DNA from: an uncultured Saprospiraceae bacterium
GTDB lineage: Bacteria > Bacteroidota > Bacteroidia > Chitinophagales > Saprospiraceae
Assembly (NCBI GenBank): GCA_938022935.1
Contig: CALIHL010000021.1
Coordinates: 1 to 64,000 of the forward strand
Direction of reading: 5' to 3'
DNA length: 64,000 bases
The position numbers and the translations under genes were made by a program. Position 1 is the first letter of the stretch. Each line of letters begins with the position of its first letter. Under the pieces are notes generated by a model, which was not told the origin of the DNA, did no database searches, and saw only the letters and a program-made list of their open reading frames with translations. Shown here one piece after another: positions 17,802 through 26,228 of this stretch.

Positions 17802-19343
17802 ATGAAAATAACGACGCTAATCGTCTTGTTCTTGGCCATGCTGTCTTATGACATGCTGGGGCAGACTGTCGTATCGACTGAGTATATCAAGCTTCTTTCC
17901 ACTACAAACAACAATACTTATAAGGTCCATGACCATGTCAAGGATGATCTATACTTAAGGCGTCCTGCAAGCTTTGAGACGCTTATACCGACTGATGGAT
18001 CTATGGTGCCTCAATCATTTGAGAGAGTGGATGTGTTTGCTCAAGATGCTAAAGCTGCAACGGCAAGTGGAGCCTCTTTTAGCATAAAAAATCACCACAT
18101 ATCATATAGATCAAAAGGATCAATGATGAGTATCCTTACTATTGATGCTAATGAGGTGCGACTAAATTGTCATCATAACGCAACTGATTACATACTCGAA
18201 GAAGGGGCTTCTGTGGATAGAATACTGAGTACAGTCGCAGAGCGTGATCCCCATGAAGTGGGTTGTGCTACATCGGATAATGATGCATCGACTTTCGTCA
18301 AATTAAGAGACAACTATAAGATCTCCGAAGCGATGGACTTGCGCTTATCCCTTCATATAGATTATCAACTTTACTTGGACAATGGCTCTGAGGTACAAGC
18401 CACTATTGCATGGGTTAATGACTTGTTCTCACAAGTGGCTACTCTATTTGCAGTGCATAACATTAATCTTCAGATCTCCGAACTGTTGATATGGGATATA
18501 CCAGATCCTTATCAGAATATCCCTGGTCTCAATGAAGTCCTGCCTGCTTTTGGCGAAGAAGTGAAAGATAACTTCATCGGAGATGTGGCTCAATTGCTAA
18601 CAGGTAGGTCGATAGGTGGAGGAAAGGCCAATCTTGATAAACTATGCCAACCATATCAGCCGCTCGATCATTCTGGTCCTTATGCAGTTTCGGCGAGTAT
18701 AGATATTGACGATACTCAATCAACGTCGTATTCATTTAGCACATATGTTACTGCTCATGAGATCGGCCATGTCGTCGGCTCTCCTCATACTCATGCGTGT
18801 GCTTGGGGCCCAACTCATGATACTTCATTGGATAATTGTTTTGCTCCTGAAGGCAGTTGCTCTTTAGGCCCTGCTACTAACAATGGTGGTTCTATCATGA
18901 GCTATTGTTTTCTCAATCCCCATATTGGTATCAATTATGATCATGGATTTGGTGAAGAGCCAGGCGCCTTGATGTATGCAAAAATCTACAACTCAAGTTG
19001 TAATGACTGTTTGGTCGGGCAAGCTTGCGATGATGGTGACAGCTGTACGATGGATGATCAGCTGGATGCATACTGTAACTGTGTAGGGGTGTTTTTAGAT
19101 CATAACATGAATAACATTTGTGATCTGACAGAGCCATGCAAACCAATCGTCAATGCAGATACGATTAGTAACACGCCTATTGCTGTATTGGCTAGTAATA
19201 TGATAAAGTCTTCCACTAATGTAAATGATATCAACACTTTTAGCTCAGGACAGGCAGCTGAATTCTACCCTGGCTTTCAAGTCGATAACAATAAGATCTT
19301 TCAAGTTTACAACAGCGGCTGTGTTGAATCAGGCAACCCTTAG
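17802..19343 (+). CDS. Secreted zinc metalloprotease, M12B/reprolysin-like
   Basis: 513 residues beginning with a signal peptide (MKITTLIVLFLAMLSYDMLGQ). The zinc site HEIGHVVGSPHTH spans residues 319-331, matching HExxHxxGxxH of the metzincins. A Met-containing turn SIMSYCF follows about 45 residues later, in a Cys-rich context (CAWG, DNCF, GSCSLGP) typical of reprolysin-like domains in Bacteroidota. The last 100 residues form a small Cys-containing domain. No T9SS tail is recognisable, so export beyond the periplasm is unproven. It probably degrades extracellular or periplasmic protein. Confidence 0.85.
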   Translation: MKITTLIVLFLAMLSYDMLGQTVVSTEYIKLLSTTNNNTYKVHDHVKDDLYLRRPASFETLIPTDGSMVPQSFERVDVFAQDAKAATASGASFSIKNHHISYRSKGSMMSILTIDANEVRLNCHHNATDYILEEGASVDRILSTVAERDPHEVGCATSDNDASTFVKLRDNYKISEAMDLRLSLHIDYQLYLDNGSEVQATIAWVNDLFSQVATLFAVHNINLQISELLIWDIPDPYQNIPGLNEVLPAFGEEVKDNFIGDVAQLLTGRSIGGGKANLDKLCQPYQPLDHSGPYAVSASIDIDDTQSTSYSFSTYVTAHEIGHVVGSPHTHACAWGPTHDTSLDNCFAPEGSCSLGPATNNGGSIMSYCFLNPHIGINYDHGFGEEPGALMYAKIYNSSCNDCLVGQACDDGDSCTMDDQLDAYCNCVGVFLDHNMNNICDLTEPCKPIVNADTISNTPIAVLASNMIKSSTNVNDINTFSSGQAAEFYPGFQVDNNKIFQVYNSGCVESGNP

Positions 19344-19428
19344 CCCGTCGGAATTATTAAATATTCTGATTTACTTTTAGTTATAGCTTGTGACCTTAAG
19401 TTGAGTTTTGTTTATTTTGTTGGACTCT

Positions 19429-21282
19429 ATGGAAAACAAAGTCACTGCACCCAAAAGAAATCACGTTCTCGCTGATTTCTTATCCAACTTTTTTAAAGTA
19501 TCTGATGATGATTCTCTAGAAGAGATCCTAAAAGTTACTTCTTACCAAGAAGTAAAAGGAGGAGAGTACTTGATGCGTAGAGGAGATCAAGGCGAAAGTA
19601 TGTATCTCTTGATCAGTGGTCGATTAGTTGCACTCGTACCAGATGCAGTTGGTAAGAGTGTAGTTGTCGGCGAGATCAGTCGGGGAGAGAGTGTTGGGGA
19701 GATGGCTTTAATCAATGAAGGGGCTACACGGACTGCTGACATCTATGCTATACGTGATAGTGTGTTGGGAGAGATCCATAAGTCAGACTTTGAAGTACTA
19801 ATTAGAAAGTACCCAGACTTCTTACTTCATATCTCCAGGTTGGTGGTGAGTCGATTAAAGAATCAACTTAGTTTTCAAAAGAAGCCCAATAACTTTGTTG
19901 TCTTCTCCATGTTCAAGGCGGATGATAGTCCTACTGTCAATCAGACGGTTGACTTATTCATTCAGTCGATTGAAAAATTTGGAATTGCAAAGGTTATAGA
20001 TTCTGAATTTATAGAAAAGGAGATTGGTGTCAGAGGTATCTCAGATAGCGAGACTGAAAGCGATCATCAGCGTATATCAGTCATGCTTAACGAATTAGAA
20101 AGTCAGAATGACTATCTCTTGCTCATCAGTAATAATGCCAATGACAATTGGAGTCAGTTGTGCTTGAGGCACTCTGATTATAGTTTGGTGATCGTAGACA
20201 CAACGTTAGGAAAGCACAAGCGCCCCATTGAAAAGATCTTCGATGACTACGTCCCAGAGAATGGATGGAATGTTAAAATGATGTTGGTCCATCCAGAGGA
20301 TTGTTTGCTGCCAGAACGGACAATAGATTGGTACGATGATCGCAAGATAAACGGACACCATCATGTCAGAGTCAATAACAAGTGTGATATATCACGAATC
20401 GCAAGAATCGTCTGTGGTCGATCTAATGGACTAGTCTTGAGTGGAGGAGGAGCGAAAGGTATGGCACATGTAGGTGTCTATAAAGCACTTGAAGAACAGA
20501 ATATCCAGATAGACTATGTATGTGGCACAAGTATCGGATCAATCATGGCAGCTTTGGTTGCTATGGATATGTCAGCCAAGGAAGTTTCTGATATGTCAGA
20601 GCAAGTATTTATGAATAACCCAACTCCTGTAAAGGATTTTAATCTCTTTCCATTTTATGGATTGTTAAGTGGGAAGAAGATTAACAAGTTGTTGAAGAGT
20701 GTCTTTAAGGATATTCAGATTGAAGATCTTTGGGTGCCGTACTTTTGTGTTTCTTCAGACTTGACGAGTGCAAAGATGAGGCTACATGAAACTGGTCCGC
20801 TGTGGAAGTCTATACGAGCGAGCATCTCTTTGCCAGGCGTATTTCCTCCGGTGATTTATGAAAACCATGTATTAGTGGATGGAGTTGTCTTCAACAACAT
20901 CCCTGTAGATATCATCACTAAAAAAGGAGTAGGCAATGTCATAGGTGTCAACTTAGACACAGACGAGATCAAAGAAGTTAATGTAACAGAGCTGCCTTCT
21001 TTCTTGGAAAGGTGGTCATCAAAGTTGTTTAGAAAAGATAAGTACGAGAATCTGCCCAATATGATGGAGACGATTGCAAAATCAACATTTGCTATGAGTG
21101 AAAATCAAAGTAGGGATCACTTCAGTAAAATAGATTTGTTTTTTAGTCCTCCCGTTTATCATTTTGGGTTGATGGATTGGAAGTCATTTCATAAGATATC
21201 TGCGATAGGGTATAAGCATGCGAAGCAGCTTATGGCCAATCGAGATGACTTGGATCAGTTTCGGGATAGTGGGGCTGTGTAG
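19429..21282 (+). CDS. Cyclic-nucleotide-binding domain plus patatin-like phospholipase
   Basis: 617 residues from the ATG at 19429; an upstream TTG at 19408 is less likely. The N-terminal cNMP-binding domain (about 10-145) has GEYLMRRGDQGESMYLLISGRL and GESVGEMALINEGATRTAD, the phosphate-binding cassette. The C-terminal patatin domain begins near 335 with the oxyanion loop SGGGAKGMAHVG, has the nucleophile in GTSIG (Ser368) and the dyad Asp484 in DGVVFNN. The layout is like the neuropathy-target-esterase/RssA group, lipid hydrolases gated by a regulatory domain. A middle region (about 150-330) resembles the degenerate nucleotide-binding segment seen in such proteins. No transmembrane segment is clear, so it is cytosolic or peripheral. 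Confidence 0.88.
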   Translation: MENKVTAPKRNHVLADFLSNFFKVSDDDSLEEILKVTSYQEVKGGEYLMRRGDQGESMYLLISGRLVALVPDAVGKSVVVGEISRGESVGEMALINEGATRTADIYAIRDSVLGEIHKSDFEVLIRKYPDFLLHISRLVVSRLKNQLSFQKKPNNFVVFSMFKADDSPTVNQTVDLFIQSIEKFGIAKVIDSEFIEKEIGVRGISDSETESDHQRISVMLNELESQNDYLLLISNNANDNWSQLCLRHSDYSLVIVDTTLGKHKRPIEKIFDDYVPENGWNVKMMLVHPEDCLLPERTIDWYDDRKINGHHHVRVNNKCDISRIARIVCGRSNGLVLSGGGAKGMAHVGVYKALEEQNIQIDYVCGTSIGSIMAALVAMDMSAKEVSDMSEQVFMNNPTPVKDFNLFPFYGLLSGKKINKLLKSVFKDIQIEDLWVPYFCVSSDLTSAKMRLHETGPLWKSIRASISLPGVFPPVIYENHVLVDGVVFNNIPVDIITKKGVGNVIGVNLDTDEIKEVNVTELPSFLERWSSKLFRKDKYENLPNMMETIAKSTFAMSENQSRDHFSKIDLFFSPPVYHFGLMDWKSFHKISAIGYKHAKQLMANRDDLDQFRDSGAV

Positions 21283-21305
21283 AAAGATAATGATATATCC
21301 TCCCT

Positions 21306-21351
21306 AAACCACAAAGAGCGCTCTTCAATCGAAGAGCGCTCTTTGTGGTTT
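21306..21351. terminator. Bidirectional terminator with perfect 21-bp stem
   Basis: Two perfectly complementary 21-nt arms (21306-21326 and 21331-21351) enclose the loop AATC. The hairpin lies between the convergent patatin gene and the outer-membrane barrel gene, with A/T flanks on both sides, so it can stop transcription from either direction. Confidence 0.8.
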
Positions 21352-21381
21352 ATAATTTTGTGCTACTGAATAGCAGTCTAT

Positions 21382-22995
21382 CTATAACTTTAAAAGAATT
21401 CCTCCAGAGAGGTTTCTATTAAAGTTATCGTACCCACTCCATACTTGATATGTATCTCCGAGGATATTGTCAGCATTAAAGTTGACATTGAGTCTGTCCA
21501 GTACTTTATAAGTTAAGTTGAAGGATAGGTTCTTTCTCCAACCTGATTGATTCTTCAGAGGAGTCACAACTTCAAATGATTGTGGATTGTTGATAGTGGC
21601 TTGGAGTCCAGCTGTTAGCTTGTTGTTAAGCAGTTTTGCTTCTACATGCGGTACAAGAACTACCGTTGGTCTATGATATAAATCACTGCTCATCTTAGCA
21701 AAGTTGTCATACTGTACTTTAAGTCCAGTGCGTAACTCTGGCCATATCGTTTTTGTAACGTCTACATTAACTCTCAGACGCTCATAGTCCACTAAGTTGT
21801 AATCGAACTGTCGAGCATCAGTTCCATTCATGACAAAGTTGAGATCATCAGTAGCGTTTAGATAACTGATGCCAAAGTCAACTGATACATCATGATTAAG
21901 ATCTGATGCGACGTTCATCTGTAAGAGTCTATTAAATGAATAGTCTCTTGTGTCTCCTAAAAGTGCAGTGCTTGAAATGTATGAGTTGATCTTTGAGACG
22001 TTATCGCCTCCCCATATCGTAGCATATGCTTGTGACTTGATCTTGATGTCGGTGTCATGTCCAACTTGCCAACGTAAGTCTGCACTTGGCCATATCCTTG
22101 TTTGATCGTTGAAGTGATTGACACTTACACCTACATTAGCATAAAAGCTTCTGATGTTATAAGCGATGTTAGCAGACCCTTTGAGTATCTGTCCGTTGCC
22201 ATAAGTATCGCTAAGGGAAGTTTGATATTGTGGTGTTATAGAAAAGTCCCATTCGTCATTAACTTTATATTCTATAGTGCCAATGGCACCAATGTTTCTT
22301 TCTTGATTATTAGTATTGAGTGCATCCCATTCTGATAGCATTGTGTGGAGTCTAAAATTCCAATGATTCGGCGCTGACTTAAATGTTTGAAAACCAAAGT
22401 TAGCACTGATGCGATCATAAGCGTTAACGTTCCGCCCCTCAGATCCGACAGGGTAGAGCTCGTAACCGTATAGACCAAACTCGTTGCGATCATAAGATAC
22501 ACGAAGGTCAGTTTTAGTTTCTTTAGTTAGGTAGTACTGCATGCTGACGTCTAGTCCTTTGCTGGATAGCGACTTGTTTGTAACTGCCTTTTCATCCCTT
22601 TTGTCGTAATTAATTACAGCATTGATATTAAAGTAGTTAGGTGCTGTATAAGCATAGCCTGCTTGGCCATAGATAGGATTGAGCGTTCCTTTATCCAGCT
22701 TTACAAATCCTTTGTGTCCAGATATATCTGGTAGCGTCTTATAAGCTACTGGCTTGATTGATATATCTATGTCAGGTGTAAATGCTGATATAGTTGAAAG
22801 CGTATCTTTCTTCATGTTGAGATGAGATCGCTCAGGCACCATGATCGATGCATAATCAAATACTGGGTTTGATTGATAGATCTCATTATTGTATTCTTTC
22901 TTAACAAGTATCTCTCTGCTATCTAATGATGGCTTTTGACCAAATAATGACAGAACCAGAAAGCTCAGTAATATTGTTGTTGTAGTTTTCATCAT
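21382..22995 (-). CDS. Outer-membrane beta-barrel protein (TonB-receptor-like barrel, no plug)
   Basis: 537 residues with a signal peptide (MMKTTTTILLSFLVLSLFGQ) and then many alternating amphipathic strands such as LDVSMQYYLTKETKTDLRVSYDR and NVNFNADNILGDTYQVW. The last strands resemble TonB-dependent receptor barrels, but no plug domain or TonB box is visible and the protein is short for that family. It ends with the aromatic/hydrophobic strand typical of Bam substrates. It sits 28 bp downstream of the TPR gene on the same strand, so the two products probably work together at the outer membrane. The ligand is unknown. Confidence 0.7.
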   Translation of the reverse strand: MMKTTTTILLSFLVLSLFGQKPSLDSREILVKKEYNNEIYQSNPVFDYASIMVPERSHLNMKKDTLSTISAFTPDIDISIKPVAYKTLPDISGHKGFVKLDKGTLNPIYGQAGYAYTAPNYFNINAVINYDKRDEKAVTNKSLSSKGLDVSMQYYLTKETKTDLRVSYDRNEFGLYGYELYPVGSEGRNVNAYDRISANFGFQTFKSAPNHWNFRLHTMLSEWDALNTNNQERNIGAIGTIEYKVNDEWDFSITPQYQTSLSDTYGNGQILKGSANIAYNIRSFYANVGVSVNHFNDQTRIWPSADLRWQVGHDTDIKIKSQAYATIWGGDNVSKINSYISSTALLGDTRDYSFNRLLQMNVASDLNHDVSVDFGISYLNATDDLNFVMNGTDARQFDYNLVDYERLRVNVDVTKTIWPELRTGLKVQYDNFAKMSSDLYHRPTVVLVPHVEAKLLNNKLTAGLQATINNPQSFEVVTPLKNQSGWRKNLSFNLTYKVLDRLNVNFNADNILGDTYQVWSGYDNFNRNLSGGILLKL

Positions 22996-23023
22996 TGCGA
23001 TTTTTAGAATTTTGGTTGCTTTT

Positions 23024-26011
23024 CTAGTTTTGTAATTCTAAAGATTTTAATTTCTCCTTTGCAGTCTCTTTGAGACTTGGCGGGATGTTGGTCCCAGAAG
23101 ATATAAGTGCTTCGAGCGCAGCAATGGCACTATCTTTATCGTCTTTTAGTATACTGATGTCGGCGATCAGGATGATCCCTTTGGCTAACCAAGCCGGCTC
23201 TCCAAGAAGTGTGTCATAGTGATCTGTTATGCTTGTGTAGGCATCGTCAAGATTGTTATTGTTGAAGTGGGCCAGTCCTCTTTGGTAGATAAGCTTAGGC
23301 ATCTTTTTTACTAAGGAAGCGACTTTGTCGTCCTTATAAAAATCAAGAAGCCCAGTCCAGTTCTTCTTTGTAACCATAGCAGTAGACAGATCTTTAGTAA
23401 GCTGCGACTTGTCGGCAGCTTTATAAATATCTGTGTTTAAAAATTCTGTAACGGCCGCAACAGATTCAATTGTTTGATCTGTTGCGATCAATGACTTAGA
23501 CCACCTGTATTGCTCTTCTTCACTCTTGGTAACATCAGGATACTGAGTAGATCTCTTCTTCATGAGACTTAAGAAAGCAGTATACTCTTGCCGTTGATCA
23601 AAAGAGATCTCGAGCGCTCTTTTATAAGCTTCCAGTGATTTTTCTTCTGTGCTATGACTTGTTGCAGCGATATAATTTGTCTGTGCATTTTTCCAATCTT
23701 GCTGTATCTCATATGACTTCGCAAGCATAAGGTGAGTCTGAGCTTTCCCAAGATCTTGAGGGTAGTCATTGATTAGCTTCGTCCATTGCTCTATAGCTGG
23801 ACCAAGCGCTCCTTTTTCATAGTTGTCTAATGCCAGATCATAAAGCGCTTGAGATACTCCTGAGTCATCTGTGGCATTGTTGCTGGCCACTAAGTCTAGG
23901 TAGGCATCTGTATCATTGGTGTAGTCAGCATAGATCTCTTTGAGTGCTAATTGTGATCTTTGCACAATGTCTTGGTTAGCGGAGTTGTCTATCAATGATT
24001 GGAAGTAATTCTCTGCTCTATCATACTGACCAGCATTGACGCTGATCAAGCCAAGCTGTGCTGTTGACTCTTCTTGTAAATGTACTGGAGCTGCTGATGC
24101 AAGTATGTCATTGTAGAAGTTCGCAGCCTTGTCATATTCTTTAATTGTAAAGAGCGCGTTGGCAGTGTTGAATCTTGCTCTGTCAAAATATTTGCTCTGC
24201 TTATAATCAGATACAATCTCATCCAAGATTAGAATCTGATCATATGGTCTGTCGTCTAACTCTGCTATCGTTGCGGTCTGCCATAGAGCATAGTCTTTTT
24301 GCGGTCCGCCCTTATTTACAATTTGTGTATAAGCTCTTTGTGCACTTTTATATTCATCTAACAAGAAGTAGCTATCACCGATGCGGAGATAGATGTCATC
24401 TTCTTTGCTGACTATGCTTTGGTCCGATGACTTGCTCTTCAGGATATCCAATGACTTAGAAAAGTAGCCAAGTGCTGCAGAGTGATTTTTTAATTTGAAG
24501 TTGCTGTACCCTAAGAAGTATGCAACATCAAAGTCCAACTTGGAAAGTGGTTGCGCGGAAGGTCGAGTAGTCTCATAGTTAGAAAGAAGACGACTTGCCT
24601 TTTTGTAGTTTTGATCTTCATATGCCATGATGCCTCGCCATGCGGCGACATTGCCACGTTCTTCTACACGTGGATCTACATCCGCCATCATATCGAAGTA
24701 AGTTGTGGCTTTGTCTTTTTGGTTTTGCTGCAGAGCGGCAAGGGCTTTATTGTAAAGTGAAGTCTTGATGATTGACTTGTCTTCAAGCGCTACATTTAAC
24801 TGGCCTATGATGTTTTTATAAACCGTTTCATTATCGATATTGTCTACGACTTGAGAGAGTAAGGCAGTAGCTTCTTTCTTCTTGTTGCTGTCCATTAATT
24901 TGATAGCATGAAAAGCGAGCTTATCATACTTGTTGATTCTACCGTTTAGGACAGCGAGATTCCAGTTAATTTCGTCCTTGTCAAACTCTCCAGTAGCGAA
25001 GAGATTTTCAAATGTTGCAATCGCTTCAGTTGTCTTTCCTTGATTGGAGAGGTTGAGCGCATGCTCATATTGAGCCTTTGATGAGATGGTGCTTTGTACA
25101 GCAGCGATATCACTTAAATATTCGGATGAAGCTTCATTGTTCCCAGTCTTTTGATAGGCAACACCCAGTACATAGTTTTCTTCTGGTAGCAGTTGTCTCT
25201 GGCCTTGTAGCAGGTTAAGCGATGCGATAGCGCCAGGATAGTCTCCAGACTTATACTGAGCATATGCGACGATCTTTATAATGCCTTGGCTATTGTGCAG
25301 TTCCGTGTCGCGGAGTCTTGGTTCATAGTATTTCACGACAGTGTTATAGTCCTTGTTACCATAGTGAGCAGCGGCTAGATAGTAAGGCGTTTGCTTTTTT
25401 AACTTTTCGTCTTGACCTATCTTCTTTAGCTTCTCTTGTGCATTGTCATACTTCTTATTGAGCATAGCGATGAGGCCGGAGTAGTAGAAAGCATATTCGT
25501 ATTCTCCCTTGCGCTCCTTGATGATCTTATCGAAGATCTTATCCGCCTCGATGAATCTCTTCTGCTTGAAGAGCTCATATGCATAAAGAAACTTGAAGGT
25601 TGCTTGCTCATCGTATGTGAGCTTGGCATCTTCTACGATACCCCAGAAGCTATCTTCAGTATCCAATACGTGGGCTGACGACTCTTCCTTTAAGATCTGA
25701 ACGAACAGCTTGGATATCTCCTTGCCGCTGATAGTTTGCTTAGGCGTACGCTCTAACTCATATGTAAGGTCGGGATATCTGGTATGCAGCAAGCTGATGA
25801 TCTTCTGTCTATCTACTTCTTGAGCACTAGTCATGTCACTGTACGGATCTATGGTTGACAAGGCGAAGTGGTAGAGTCCTTCTGAGATTCTATCATCGAG
25901 TTCCAATGTCCTTGATCCATATAGATCTTGCTGACTGATACCTTGATAGTTTACTCCCGCCAATACGGCTAAGACTATTACTAACTGTCTGTAAAAAAAC
26001 CAATTACACAT
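23024..26011 (-). CDS. Large periplasmic TPR protein
   Basis: 995 residues. A hydrophobic N-terminal segment (FYRQLVIVLAVLAGVNYQGIS) looks like a signal peptide, and the rest is helical tetratricopeptide-type repeats, for example EATSEYL-like and GQYDRAENYFQSLIDN, DYPGAIASLNLLQG and EYDKAANFYNDILAS units. TPR proteins of this size act as protein-binding scaffolds. It is co-transcribed with the downstream beta-barrel gene. Divergent transcription with prc leaves a 217-bp intergenic region with no recognisable operator. I do not recognise a named orthologue. Confidence 0.75.
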   Translation of the reverse strand: MCNWFFYRQLVIVLAVLAGVNYQGISQQDLYGSRTLELDDRISEGLYHFALSTIDPYSDMTSAQEVDRQKIISLLHTRYPDLTYELERTPKQTISGKEISKLFVQILKEESSAHVLDTEDSFWGIVEDAKLTYDEQATFKFLYAYELFKQKRFIEADKIFDKIIKERKGEYEYAFYYSGLIAMLNKKYDNAQEKLKKIGQDEKLKKQTPYYLAAAHYGNKDYNTVVKYYEPRLRDTELHNSQGIIKIVAYAQYKSGDYPGAIASLNLLQGQRQLLPEENYVLGVAYQKTGNNEASSEYLSDIAAVQSTISSKAQYEHALNLSNQGKTTEAIATFENLFATGEFDKDEINWNLAVLNGRINKYDKLAFHAIKLMDSNKKKEATALLSQVVDNIDNETVYKNIIGQLNVALEDKSIIKTSLYNKALAALQQNQKDKATTYFDMMADVDPRVEERGNVAAWRGIMAYEDQNYKKASRLLSNYETTRPSAQPLSKLDFDVAYFLGYSNFKLKNHSAALGYFSKSLDILKSKSSDQSIVSKEDDIYLRIGDSYFLLDEYKSAQRAYTQIVNKGGPQKDYALWQTATIAELDDRPYDQILILDEIVSDYKQSKYFDRARFNTANALFTIKEYDKAANFYNDILASAAPVHLQEESTAQLGLISVNAGQYDRAENYFQSLIDNSANQDIVQRSQLALKEIYADYTNDTDAYLDLVASNNATDDSGVSQALYDLALDNYEKGALGPAIEQWTKLINDYPQDLGKAQTHLMLAKSYEIQQDWKNAQTNYIAATSHSTEEKSLEAYKRALEISFDQRQEYTAFLSLMKKRSTQYPDVTKSEEEQYRWSKSLIATDQTIESVAAVTEFLNTDIYKAADKSQLTKDLSTAMVTKKNWTGLLDFYKDDKVASLVKKMPKLIYQRGLAHFNNNNLDDAYTSITDHYDTLLGEPAWLAKGIILIADISILKDDKDSAIAALEALISSGTNIPPSLKETAKEKLKSLELQN

Positions 26012-26228
26012 AAGATAAAATGTTAATATGTAAATTTATCATTAGTTTTTGGTTTAGGCAATCTTTTGGCCTATCTAATGCCTCATTAGCACATATTCTC
26101 TGGTTTTCACGGGTATCATTGGATAAAATCAGTAAGACTTATAACTATTCGTCCCTCAGGTCGTTATCTTCATGTCACTATCTATCGGTGTGTCAACCTG
26201 TGCGCTGATCGGTTATTGAGGAGTTTAT

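Noticed and set aside
26020-26208. 62-residue frame in the TPR-prc intergenic region
   Set aside because: Composition is that of random AT-rich DNA and it would occupy the shared divergent promoter region.
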